A stretch of DNA of 24,832 nucleotides from JACCYQ01 sp036675565 (GCA_036675565.1 JAKFER010000215.1:1-24832); one strand, 5' to 3'. Shown: positions 8,044-15,332, counted from the first letter of the stretch. A program made the numbers and translations. The notes: a model not told the origin generated them from the sequence alone.

Positions 8044-8943
8044 ATGAACCTTAGAAGAGCCAGACAAATATTCTTTACGTTAACCTGCATTTGTATAGCA
8101 GGTGTTAGTTTTTCTCAATCAACCATCAGGTTAGGTGCATCCGTTGATAAGCATAATATTATGCTTGGTGAACAATTTGTACTAACGCTTAAAGTGAATC
8201 AACCGGCCAATGCACCAGTATCATTTTTCGAGATAGACTCCATTCCGCATTTTGAAGTTTTGTCAGCAGGCCCTATAGATACAACACTCACGCAAAATGG
8301 CATTACGATTTCACAGCAACTACAATTAACCAGTTTTGATTCCGGATCGAGAGTGATTCCTTCGTTTAACCTTCCCCGTAACAGGCGGATGGTAACCCCT
8401 GCCATTCAAATTGAAGTGAGTTACAGCCAACCCTTTGATCCCAATGCGGATTACCATGGTATAAAAGATATTTTGGGTGGAGAAGCCGAAGAAGATTCAT
8501 CAAACACCTGGTGGTACCTGGCAGGTGCAGGTTTATTACTGGTATTACTACTGGTTTACATTTTCTATAAAAAGAAAAAAGCTCCCGAGCCTGTTATTGT
8601 TCATAAAAATGCTTTTGAATTGGCAATGAAAGATTTGGAAGCATTGAATATGGATGAACAACCAAAAGTCTTCTTTACCAAACTCAGTCATATTTTCAGG
8701 GAATACCTGGAAAACAGAAAGGGGATTTATTCCATGCCAAAAACTACGGATGACCTGGTGGTCCAGTTAAAAGAAATTCATATGCAGCCTGATGATTTTG
8801 CCCGGCTTTCTCAAACACTTCGTTTAAGCGATTATGTGAAATTTGCAAAATACCCGGCATCTCAACAGGAAATGGATGATTCTTTGCAAGTAATAAAAAC
8901 AAGGATACAGGCTATTGAAAAAACAACCGAAAAGGCATTATGA
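8044..8943 (+). CDS. BatD-like exported membrane protein
   Basis: A 299-residue protein with an N-terminal signal peptide ending near residue 25 (VSFSQ). An extracytoplasmic beta-rich region (about 26-150) begins IRLGASVDKHNIMLGEQFVLTLKV, the usual opening of BatD/oxygen-tolerance-type domains. One membrane span follows (about 157-177), then a basic stop-transfer KKKK. A helical cytoplasmic tail (about 185-299) contains FFTKLSHIFREYLENRKGI and a DYVKFAKY motif seen in proteins at this position of Bacteroidota bat operons. It ends ATGA-style: its TGA (8941-8943) overlaps the ATG of the next gene (8940), implying translational coupling. Probably it anchors or senses for the MoxR/VWA complex in the inner membrane. 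Assignment to a named Bat protein is tentative. Confidence 0.75.
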   Translation: MNLRRARQIFFTLTCICIAGVSFSQSTIRLGASVDKHNIMLGEQFVLTLKVNQPANAPVSFFEIDSIPHFEVLSAGPIDTTLTQNGITISQQLQLTSFDSGSRVIPSFNLPRNRRMVTPAIQIEVSYSQPFDPNADYHGIKDILGGEAEEDSSNTWWYLAGAGLLLVLLLVYIFYKKKKAPEPVIVHKNAFELAMKDLEALNMDEQPKVFFTKLSHIFREYLENRKGIYSMPKTTDDLVVQLKEIHMQPDDFARLSQTLRLSDYVKFAKYPASQQEMDDSLQVIKTRIQAIEKTTEKAL

Positions 8944-9947
8944 TTTATGAGTGGATGAAAAATATTGAGTTTGCATGGCCCCAGGCATTTATATTATGGG
9001 CTTTGATACCGGTGATGATCTGGTGGTATGGAAGCAGGTATAACAGGCAGGGACATGTGCTTATTTCATCGGCTCATTCATTTACCGCCAGTTCATGGAA
9101 AAACTGGTTCCGGCATGTTCCTTTTATATTCAGGTTGCTGGCTGTATTGTTATTGGTGCTGGCACTGGCAAGGCCCCAGCGCAGGAATGATGAAACCATA
9201 ACCAAAGGAGAAGGGATCGATATCGTACTGACCATAGATGTTAGTGGCAGCATGCTTTCAAAAGATTTTCTACCTAACCGGCTTGAAGCTGCGAAAGAAG
9301 TGGCGGCGGAATTTGTCCGCAGCAGGCCGGTTGACAGGATAGGACTGGTGATTTTTTCGGGTGAAAGTTTTACGCAAACACCCATTACCACGGACCGGTC
9401 CGCTTTGCTTACGCAAATACAGGGATTGCGAAGTGGTTTGTTACAGGATGGCACATTGATTGGGGAAGGTTTGGCCACTGCGGTAGACAGGTTATCAAAA
9501 AGTACAGGGAAAAGCAAAGTAGTTATTTTATTAACGGATGGTAAAGAAGAGCCTCCTGAAAACAGGTTGATTGATCCGTTGACCGCTTTAGAAATTGCAA
9601 AAGCACAACAGGTAAAAGTTTATACCATCGGTATGGCACTGGAAGGATTTACGGCGGTGGAAGAAGAAACCAGGAGCGGCATGATACAGAAGCGGGTGAA
9701 AGTTTTTTTGGATGAAGACTTGCTGACAAAAATTGCCAATGAAACCGGTGGGCGATATTATCGTGCCCGTAATATTGCTGGGTTAAAAGATATTTACAGG
9801 CAAATAGACCAGTTGGAAAAATCAGAAGTAGAGATCACTTCCCGCAAAAGATATAAAGAAGAATTTCTCCCATTTGTTGCGGCAGCCCTGTTTTTACTTT
9901 TACTGGAAATGATGATGAAGTATACCATTTTAAGAAAATTTCCATAG
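8940..9947 (+). CDS. batA: VWA domain membrane protein BatA
   Basis: A 335-residue inner-membrane protein. Two hydrophobic segments lie near 12-30 and 60-78, then a cytoplasmic or periplasmic VWA domain (about 92-290) whose MIDAS motif D100-V-S102-G-S104 is intact and is followed by the conserved LLTDGKEEP. A C-terminal membrane span (about 310-328) has the BatA layout. It overlaps the preceding gene by 4 nt. BatA/BatB-type proteins with MoxR were linked to aerotolerance in Bacteroides fragilis and to stress or envelope fitness elsewhere. Normally batB, a TPR gene (batC), batD and batE follow. Here the operon ends and minus-strand genes of another kind begin 165 nt later. Confidence 0.88.
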   Translation: MIYEWMKNIEFAWPQAFILWALIPVMIWWYGSRYNRQGHVLISSAHSFTASSWKNWFRHVPFIFRLLAVLLLVLALARPQRRNDETITKGEGIDIVLTIDVSGSMLSKDFLPNRLEAAKEVAAEFVRSRPVDRIGLVIFSGESFTQTPITTDRSALLTQIQGLRSGLLQDGTLIGEGLATAVDRLSKSTGKSKVVILLTDGKEEPPENRLIDPLTALEIAKAQQVKVYTIGMALEGFTAVEEETRSGMIQKRVKVFLDEDLLTKIANETGGRYYRARNIAGLKDIYRQIDQLEKSEVEITSRKRYKEEFLPFVAAALFLLLLEMMMKYTILRKFP

Positions 9948-10111
9948 CAGGTATTGGTTACCGTTATGTCCTCATTTTTTTGAAGTAATATCCTCTGTTG
10001 GAGACGATGCTATTAAGTAATATGAGTTATCCTGCCGTAAAACTGCCTGGCTTTGCAATTAGCTGAATTTGGTTTATCCTGCCCATTGCACGAACTCCAT
10101 TTCAGCGGAAG
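9948..10111. other. Junction region after batA, no gene seen
   Basis: This gap between batA and the first minus-strand gene contains no open frame of interest and no convincing terminator. Reading it in the plus frames gives only short peptides with no resemblance to batB. A short direct repeat, TATCCTGCC, appears near 10028 and 10075; its meaning is unclear. Confidence 0.5.
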
Positions 10112-10675
10112 TTACTTTAACATTTTAGGAAATTTCAACTTTTTTAGTTTTGGTAGATGTTGGTTGTCTTTTATATATCCATCAAGATTATTTCCAGTTA
10201 AAGCTAAAACTTCATTTACCAGTTTTATTTCAATTTCTTCTTGCATTTTTTCTATTTCAGTTAGAAATTGAAGAAATTCTAACATGCATTTTCTTAGAAT
10301 TGTAGGCTTGATTTTTGAAATAATTAAGCAATATTCAAATATATTGTCGTTGATGTGAGCAATTGTATTATTTCGCAATTGTGCCATTTCAGAATCATAT
10401 TTATAAATCTTTTTAAATTCACGCAGTTTTAGCGATTGTTGCATGTATAATTCGCATATGTCAGGGAATTTTGATTTTAAAATTGGGTAAATAATTTTAT
10501 TTTGTTTGTTATAAATGTTTATAAATTCATAAATAACTTCAATCAATTGAGTGTAGTATGGAAGTATATCATTTAAATGGTTTATTGTTGTTGAGAGTTT
10601 CATTGACGCTATGTATTGTGCAGTTGACACTTTAAGCCAACGTTTAAGACATTGGAGTTGTTGATGGTGATACAT
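10112..10675 (-). CDS. Helical protein with a HEPN-like R-x5-H motif, function unknown
   Basis: A 187-residue protein, almost wholly alpha-helical by pattern, without signal peptide or membrane spans. Near the middle it carries QLRNNTIAHIND, in which R101-N102 and H107 fit the HEPN signature R-(polar)-x(3-5)-H; the local sequence resembles AbiU2-like and related HEPN proteins. HEPN domains are often RNases in toxin-antitoxin or abortive-infection systems. No nucleotidyltransferase (MNT) or other antitoxin gene adjoins, so if it is HEPN it is a solo type. The C-terminus is lysine-rich (KLKKLKFPKMLK). AAGGAA directly precedes the ATG at 10675, but an internal ATG (M25) is another possible start. 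The gene is AT-rich compared with the bat operon. HEPN assignment is a motif-level inference only. Confidence 0.5.
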   Translation of the reverse strand: MYHHQQLQCLKRWLKVSTAQYIASMKLSTTINHLNDILPYYTQLIEVIYEFINIYNKQNKIIYPILKSKFPDICELYMQQSLKLREFKKIYKYDSEMAQLRNNTIAHINDNIFEYCLIISKIKPTILRKCMLEFLQFLTEIEKMQEEIEIKLVNEVLALTGNNLDGYIKDNQHLPKLKKLKFPKMLK

Positions 10676-10831
10676 TTCCTTCGCCCCGGAACCAATGCTG
10701 ATTAAAGATATTAAGTTGATTGTAAATTTAAAAGCTTAATTAATAACGTCAAGCTAGAACCGAAGTTGATTTTTATTAAATGCTGAATTTAAATCCTACT
10801 GCCGCCATAGTGCCAAGACTGTCGCAGGAAG

Positions 10832-11308
10832 TTATTCATCTCGTTGTAACTGCAAGAGTCTTTCAAATCTGTTTCTTAGTCCAGTTGTAAACATTTTCAT
10901 GAGTCCAAAAAGAATGAGATTAAAAAATGGGAAAAATAAAAGTTTAAACGTCTTTGGACCTTGAATGAATGTGTCAATTTCTAATAACTCACACACGAAA
11001 AGAACTGTCAATATATAAAAGAACATTACAAATGCAGAATTGGGTCGCAATGTAGTGTCTATTATAGTCTTGTTATTGTCAACTGTAAGTGTCCCACTCA
11101 AATATGCAGGGCTGTTCTCAATCCATCCCATAACTGCGAAACTCCATTTGTGTGTCAACTTAAAGCTGCCATCTTCGTTGAGGCGCCCAGTTATGTTGTT
11201 AGAGAAATCGTACCATCGTCTATCAGTAATGCTTTCGATGTTTGCTTGAACATTGTCAACGGTGTCGTTAACTGTGTACTTATGTTTATGAGTGAAGAAA
11301 ATGTCCAT
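10832..11308 (-). CDS. Two-TM membrane protein of unknown function
   Basis: A 158-residue protein not recognised as a named family. Residues 1-90 are soluble and beta-strand-like, with RWYDFSNNITGRLNEDGSFKLTHKW and AYLSGTLTVDNNKTIIDTTLRPN. Two hydrophobic helices follow at about 92-109 and 122-140, then a basic C-terminal tail (RNRFERLLQLQRDE). No signal peptide is visible, so the N-terminal part is probably cytoplasmic. It follows the DUF695 gene on the same strand with a 51-nt gap, suggesting an operon. Similar small proteins with an RPNSxF membrane entry are scattered in Bacteroidota as hypotheticals. Reality of the gene is supported by length, start and coherent topology; function is open. 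Confidence 0.65.
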   Translation of the reverse strand: MDIFFTHKHKYTVNDTVDNVQANIESITDRRWYDFSNNITGRLNEDGSFKLTHKWSFAVMGWIENSPAYLSGTLTVDNNKTIIDTTLRPNSAFVMFFYILTVLFVCELLEIDTFIQGPKTFKLLFFPFFNLILFGLMKMFTTGLRNRFERLLQLQRDE

Positions 11309-11359
11309 TTAAAATTGACTATAACGTTGAAGCAATACATTGTTGGTGGCTGGGCTTCG

Positions 11360-12457
11360 TCATGCAAAAGGATTGAAACGGTTAAAAGACTGCCAATACT
11401 TGTCCTTGTAGATGTCATAGGAAATTTTAAGTTGCCCTATGTATTCCTTTTGAACTTCGAATAGAACTTTTGAAGGTTTTCGAAAGTCTTTGCAAGCAAA
11501 GTAAATCTCTCTTACATTCTTGGCTGTTTGCCTGCCAATATTCAAAGAGCAATCAAAATCTTTTAATTCCTCAGTGATGTTGTTCTCTACTTCGTCAAAA
11601 AGCTGGTAGGTTTCTTCATCAGGCATTCCATTGTTGCTACTTCCATCATAGGGTAATTTAACTGACAAAATCCAAGGATGAGAAGCTTTGCTGTTCCATT
11701 GCAGCAAGTCTGTATTGACAACAGCGATAAGTTTATTTCCGCTTTCTAGTTCTGCTTCCATAATGGAATATTTGTCATTTTCTGTATCATGTCTAACACC
11801 TTCGTACTTTTCAATAAACTCTTTTTGCCGCCACTTTAGATAATCTTTGAGCTTTTTAATGGGAATAAGCTCTTTCTCTGCTTCATTTGTGCTGGCAATT
11901 TGTAGATTATCGATAGTAACGGCAAAATCCAATTCACCAATGTAGTTGTCCAAGAAAACATAAACTCCGTTTGTAATGGTAGATTTGTTGTCTTCAGTCA
12001 AATCGTTGTGAATGACAGTTATATCTATTTCATCTGGATATTCTGAAAGGTCGTTTGAGTAGAAGCTTAAGTTTTCATCATTGAATTTGTTGCCTGCCAT
12101 TGTAATAGAAACGTCTTTGATATCTAAAGCAGGTTTAAGAGCAGTAAATTTCCAGCCGTCAATCTGTGGCGCTGCACCAATAAGTTCTTCAACAAAAACA
12201 ATGTTTTTGATAGTTCCGTCAGCTGTAATCACCAGTTCGGCAGTATTGTCGTCAAACATGCCTGTCAAAAACCAGTAGCCTTCTTTCATTTCATTGAGTT
12301 TAGGGGATAGCTTGTCGAAGAAATCCTTTTCAAAGTTACCTTGATCCTTTACCACTTTGAAGAAGATCTTTTCTTTTTTGCAAAACCAGTTCCAGAAATC
12401 AGCATAAGTGCGAATAGGCTTTTCTTTTGTCTTAAAGATACTTTTTAAAAAACTCAT
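11360..12457 (-). CDS. DUF695 domain protein
   Basis: A 365-residue soluble protein with no signal peptide or membrane span. The C-terminal part, about 255-365, has the DUF695 pattern: HPWILSVKLPYDG, GMPDEETYQLFDEVE, then IGRQTAKNVREIYFACKDFRKP. The N-terminal two thirds contain GYWFLTGMFDDNTAELVITADGTIKNIVFVEELIGAAPQI in pieces typical of a separate DUF that often precedes DUF695 in Bacteroidota. No catalytic motif is evident, and DUF695 has no settled role. It heads a minus-strand pair with the two-TM protein and lies in the accessory stretch between batA and rsgA. Base composition and start (ATG at 12457) look normal for a real gene. Confidence 0.75.
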   Translation of the reverse strand: MSFLKSIFKTKEKPIRTYADFWNWFCKKEKIFFKVVKDQGNFEKDFFDKLSPKLNEMKEGYWFLTGMFDDNTAELVITADGTIKNIVFVEELIGAAPQIDGWKFTALKPALDIKDVSITMAGNKFNDENLSFYSNDLSEYPDEIDITVIHNDLTEDNKSTITNGVYVFLDNYIGELDFAVTIDNLQIASTNEAEKELIPIKKLKDYLKWRQKEFIEKYEGVRHDTENDKYSIMEAELESGNKLIAVVNTDLLQWNSKASHPWILSVKLPYDGSSNNGMPDEETYQLFDEVENNITEELKDFDCSLNIGRQTAKNVREIYFACKDFRKPSKVLFEVQKEYIGQLKISYDIYKDKYWQSFNRFNPFA

Positions 12458-12603
12458 AAGTCAGTTTGTTGTTCTTTGTTTTTGGGGTGTCTTACTTAGC
12501 TTTGCCACCAACTTGGGTAATTACGCTAATATACACTACTAGTTTCCAGGTTGCAATATTTCAAATTCTTTCTCCATTAGTTGGCACTATAAATTCGGTT
12601 ATT

Positions 12604-12651
12604 AATAAGTTACGTAAACACAAGTTTGATTTTGTGCTACGGTAACTTATT
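12604..12651. repeat. Hairpin with a perfect 10-bp outer stem
   Basis: AATAAGTTAC (12604-12613) is the exact reverse complement of GTAACTTATT (12642-12651). Inside it CACAA pairs with TTGTG and GTA with TAC, leaving small bulges and an 8-nt loop. It lies between the divergent DUF695 and rsgA genes, so it is not an obvious terminator for either and has no T-run. It could be a structured element or an inverted-repeat remnant at the edge of the accessory stretch. Confidence 0.6.
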
Positions 12652-12702
12652 TAACCGGCTACATGGCAGATGAGAAGGAATTAATACTTTTGACTTTTAA
12701 GT

Positions 12703-12720
12703 TTTAAATTTTTACTTTTT
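12703..12720. repeat. Dispersed AT-rich intergenic repeat, copy B
   Basis: Identical 18 bp to positions 5386-5403. This copy ends only 4 nt before the rsgA ATG, so it would form part of the rsgA leader. Confidence 0.4.
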
Positions 12721-12724
12721 ACAG

Positions 12725-13651
12725 ATGAATGCAAAAGTGTATAAAAGTACCGGTAGCTGGTACCAGGTAAAGGATGAATCAGGAAAATTCTGGAATGCCC
12801 GGGCAAAGGGTGTTATGAAACTGGATGATATAACTTCAACCAACCCGGTTGCTGTTGGTGATGAAGTTTTAATTGACATTGAAAATGAAAATGATCGCAC
12901 CGCAGTGATCACTAAAATTAATGACCGGCATAATTATATTAACCGCCAGTCGCCCAGGTTTAAACACCAGCAACATATTATTGCAGCCAATATAGATCAA
13001 ACGCTTTTGCTGGCAACACTCCGTGAACCACGCACATCGCAGGGATTTATGGATCGTTTCCTAGTGGCATCAGAAGCTTATCATGTTAAACCGATTATTG
13101 TTTTTAATAAATCGGATTTGTACAGGAAAAAGGAGATGGATCAATTTGAGCACCTGAAAGCTATTTATGAGCAGGTAGGCTATCCCGTTATATTGATCAG
13201 TGTTTTAAAAAATGAAGGCATTGATGAAGTAAAACATTTATTGGAAAACAAGATCACTTTACTCAGCGGGCACAGCGGGGTAGGGAAATCATCTTTTATC
13301 AACGCCATATTTCCTGGCAAACAATTGCAAACAAAAATAATCAGCGGATGGAGTGGTAAGGGTCAGCATACAACCACTTTTGCTGAAATGTTCGATCTGC
13401 CCTTTGGCGGCCAGGTCATTGATACGCCCGGCATGCGTGAGTTTGGCCTGGTGGATATCAGTAAACAGGAAGTGTCTCATTATTATCCTGAAATGCGGGA
13501 TCGGTTAAATAATTGCCAGTTCAATAATTGTCTTCACCTGGATGAACCGGGGTGTGCAATTAAAGAAGCTGTTGCAGAAGGGTTGATCCATGAAGATCGG
13601 TATGTGAGCTACTATAATATCATTCAATCACTGGAAGAAAAAAGCTATTGA
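12725..13651 (+). CDS. rsgA: Ribosome small subunit-dependent GTPase A
   Basis: A 308-residue circularly permuted GTPase that acts late in 30S subunit assembly in the cytoplasm. An N-terminal OB-fold (about 1-65) is followed by the G domain in permuted order: G4 NKSD at 128-131, G1 GHSGVGKS at 182-189, the G2 region with QHTTTFAEMF, and G3 DTPG at 233-236. The C-terminal zinc knuckle is intact with C264, C269, H271 and C277. Length is normal. The start ATG at 12725 gives the usual short lead before the OB-fold. No gene downstream is close enough to be in an operon with it. Confidence 0.97.
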   Translation: MNAKVYKSTGSWYQVKDESGKFWNARAKGVMKLDDITSTNPVAVGDEVLIDIENENDRTAVITKINDRHNYINRQSPRFKHQQHIIAANIDQTLLLATLREPRTSQGFMDRFLVASEAYHVKPIIVFNKSDLYRKKEMDQFEHLKAIYEQVGYPVILISVLKNEGIDEVKHLLENKITLLSGHSGVGKSSFINAIFPGKQLQTKIISGWSGKGQHTTTFAEMFDLPFGGQVIDTPGMREFGLVDISKQEVSHYYPEMRDRLNNCQFNNCLHLDEPGCAIKEAVAEGLIHEDRYVSYYNIIQSLEEKSY

Positions 13652-13657
13652 AAACAA

Positions 13658-13673
13658 TTTGACAATTTGACAA
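13658..13673. repeat. Dispersed ACAATTTG repeat, copy at 13.66 kb
   Basis: ACAATTTGACAATTTG follows the rsgA stop by a few nucleotides, and ATTCAAAATGAAAA follows it closely. The same pair of words occurs after nadE (5262-5310), and a related stretch lies after creD near 24791. All three copies are just downstream of genes, which suggests a family of intergenic repeats. Confidence 0.45.
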
Positions 13674-13743
13674 TGAACAATTCAAAATGAAAATAAGTTT
13701 TATCATTCGCTGTTCAATGAATATCAAAATTTTCGTAGTAACC

Positions 13744-13778
13744 CTTTGTGTTTCTTTGTGTCTTAGCGTCTTAGTGGC
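13744..13778 (+). repeat. Left arm of a 35-bp imperfect inverted repeat
   Basis: Begins CTTTGTGTTTCTTTG and ends CTTAGTGGC. It matches the reverse complement of 13861-13895 at 31 of 35 positions. The words resemble the CTTTGTG...CTTAGTGGC intergenic repeats that recur in Bacteroidota genomes (from memory, not checked here). Confidence 0.8.
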
Positions 13779-13860
13779 GGATAAAAAGGCAATGCTTTTT
13801 TCCATCCCAATCAACATTTAATAAATTCAAAAACTCAAGCCAATTCTAATATTTAATCTT

Positions 13861-13895
13861 GCCACTAAGGCGCAAAGGCTCAAAGAAACACAAAG
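13861..13895 (-). repeat. Right arm of the 35-bp imperfect inverted repeat
   Basis: Begins GCCACTAAGGCGC and ends GAAACACAAAG. It is the partner of 13744-13778 across an 82-nt spacer. The pair could fold as a long hairpin in RNA or be two inverted copies of one dispersed element. Confidence 0.8.
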
Positions 13896-14088
13896 AAAAA
13901 TAAGATCAAAAAACTGTCAACTTTTTTCCGGACAAGACAGAGTGCACATTTTCGACTGCTGAATAGTATTCAGAACGCAGAAGAGTGCGACGCAAGAAAA
14001 GTTAAATAGAAATTCAACAGCACGGCAACATAAAAATAACCATCCTCAAAAGAGAACTTTACAAATAAAGATTACACGATTGATGTTA

Positions 14089-14418
14089 TTATGCTATTCG
14101 CTGCCGGTCGGTATTCATCAATAAATTGTGGAGGGCATTTGCTACATCGACTACCGCAGTGTTTGCTTTTTTAACCGCATTTTTTGTAAGCGTTGGAAAA
14201 AGAGAAATGCCGGTGTAAATATTATAATGCAGAGTAATCAGGTGACCCTGGAATTTAAAATTCCAGTCAATGGTATCAAAATCATCTTCTTTATTGATAA
14301 ATGCGATGTCGAGGCCATCGCTTAAAACGGATGCAATTTGATAAAACCGGTTCAGTCCGCCGTCATCATCAATAACGGCTTCGGTGCAGCCAAGGGTGGT
14401 TCGTAGGGTGAGGCTCAT
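14089..14418 (-). CDS. Small hypothetical protein
   Basis: A 109-residue protein that I do not recognise. It is soluble, with no signal peptide or membrane span. The order of features is a short strand (LTLRTTLG), an acidic helix-like stretch, a strand pair IDWNFKFQGHLITLHYNIYTGISLFP, and a C-terminal amphipathic helix (about 78-103, KNAVKKANTAVVDVANALHNLLMN). The aromatic HYNIYTGISLFP segment reads like a conserved core. It lies upstream of nothing obvious and is separated from the next minus-strand gene by 66 nt, so an operon with the small lipoprotein and the carbonic-anhydrase-like gene is possible but unproven. A coherent fold pattern favours a real gene. Confidence 0.6.
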   Translation of the reverse strand: MSLTLRTTLGCTEAVIDDDGGLNRFYQIASVLSDGLDIAFINKEDDFDTIDWNFKFQGHLITLHYNIYTGISLFPTLTKNAVKKANTAVVDVANALHNLLMNTDRQRIA

Positions 14419-14484
14419 ATGTTACGTTTTCAGTGTACAAAAAAGACAGGGTTCCGGGTTTATTCGCTGCATGCAGCGGGTATT

Positions 14485-14667
14485 TTAAGAGCGGAATTTC
14501 TTTGCTTTTCTTGCTGCTTTTTCGGCTTTGGGATCACCACTCATCAATTGTTCCGCGCCTACATTTTTGCCGTTTGTAGGACATCCCTGGCCACGTTTAA
14601 ATAAACTGCAGGAAGAAAGTAAATAAGCACACATTCCAGCTACTACTAAAAAACGAAAATTTTTCAT
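14485..14667 (-). CDS. Small lipoprotein, 60 residues
   Basis: A very short exported lipoprotein. From the ATG at 14667 the sequence starts MKNFRF, followed by a hydrophobic stretch and the lipobox LLSSC with the lipidated cysteine at C20. An earlier in-frame ATG at 14676 is possible but gives no advantage. The mature part is about 40 residues: it contains GCPTNGKNVGAEQLMSGDP and ends in a strongly basic KAEKAARKAKKFRS tail. The CPTNGKNVGAE pattern recurs in tiny Bacteroidota lipoproteins (from memory), which supports it being real. The gap to the carbonic-anhydrase-like gene upstream is 65 nt. Function is unknown. Confidence 0.65.
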   Translation of the reverse strand: MKNFRFLVVAGMCAYLLSSCSLFKRGQGCPTNGKNVGAEQLMSGDPKAEKAARKAKKFRS

Positions 14668-14732
14668 CAAATGCAAACTTTAAGGGTAAACGTTTATTTA
14701 ATTCTTTAATTGTAAGAGTAAGTTTAATAAAA

Positions 14733-15254
14733 TTATTCCACATCTTTAAACCATGCGGCATATTTTAGGTAATTATTGGCGATGCGGTCAATTTCCCCGC
14801 TGATCATTTCCGGGCTGATATCTTTTACTTTTTTAGCCGGCACGCCAGCATAAATACTCCCGGCCCGGCAGGTGGTTCCCGCTAAAATGACTGCCCCCGC
14901 GGCTATGATCGTATTGCTTTCCACAATGGCCTGGTCCATTATAATGGCTCCCATACCCACCAGTACATTATCATTTAACGTACAGCCATGAATAACCGCA
15001 TTATGACCAATGGAAACATTATTGCCAATTACCGTTTTACTGCGTTCAAAAGTGCAATGGATCACTGCACCGTCCTGGATGTTTACCTTATTACCGATCC
15101 TGATGCTGTTTACATCGCCCCTTACCACTGCATTAAACCAGATACTGCAGCCATCACCCATTTCCACATCGCCCACAATAGTTGCATTAGGTGCAATAAA
15201 ACAATCATTCCCCCATTTCGGCATTTTCCCTTCAACCGGTAATATTACAGGCAT
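14733..15254 (-). CDS. Gamma-class carbonic anhydrase-like protein (left-handed beta-helix)
   Basis: A 173-residue hexapeptide-repeat protein that should form a trimeric left-handed parallel beta-helix. The three zinc histidines of gamma carbonic anhydrases are present: H66 (VIHCTFE), H84 and H89 (IGHNAVIHG), together with R45 (VVRGDV) and the Q60/D61 pair. The hexapeptide ladder covers about 20-135, and a C-terminal helix (about 145-172) packs alongside. Many members of this family (YrdA/PaaY-like) show little or no hydratase activity, so the enzyme role is possible rather than certain. It is divergent from the aminotransferase gene across 78 nt. Confidence 0.92.
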   Translation of the reverse strand: MPVILPVEGKMPKWGNDCFIAPNATIVGDVEMGDGCSIWFNAVVRGDVNSIRIGNKVNIQDGAVIHCTFERSKTVIGNNVSIGHNAVIHGCTLNDNVLVGMGAIIMDQAIVESNTIIAAGAVILAGTTCRAGSIYAGVPAKKVKDISPEMISGEIDRIANNYLKYAAWFKDVE

Positions 15255-15332
15255 AACTTTTTAATTTTTTATGATTTTAAGAAGCGGGTTAACACCGCAA
15301 TTTACCTAAAAACTTTGCAGCATCTTTGTTGC

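Larger units (their letters stand above)
13652..14088. other. Non-coding 437-nt region with inverted repeats
   Basis: Between rsgA and a minus-strand hypothetical gene. It starts with ACAATTTGACAATTTG-type sequence, then carries a 35-bp imperfect inverted repeat pair (13744-13778 and 13861-13895) and a small palindrome CTGAATAGTATTCAG at 13959-13973. The few open frames across it are short and look like chance. The last ~110 nt show nothing recognisable. Confidence 0.6.

Noticed and set aside
9074..9517. 147-residue open frame on the minus strand inside batA
   Set aside because: It lies wholly within a strongly supported gene with intact motifs and has no family resemblance; it is a shadow frame.
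9948..10111. Possible batB remnant after batA
   Set aside because: Reading the plus frames shows no VWA or hydrophobic batB-like stretch; only short peptides.
13620..13817. 65-residue minus-strand frame crossing the inverted-repeat arm after rsgA
   Set aside because: It overlaps the rsgA end and consists largely of repeat sequence; no protein features.
13744..13895. Insertion sequence bounded by the 35-bp arms
   Set aside because: The 82-nt interior has no transposase and no clear target-site duplication; kept as a repeat only.
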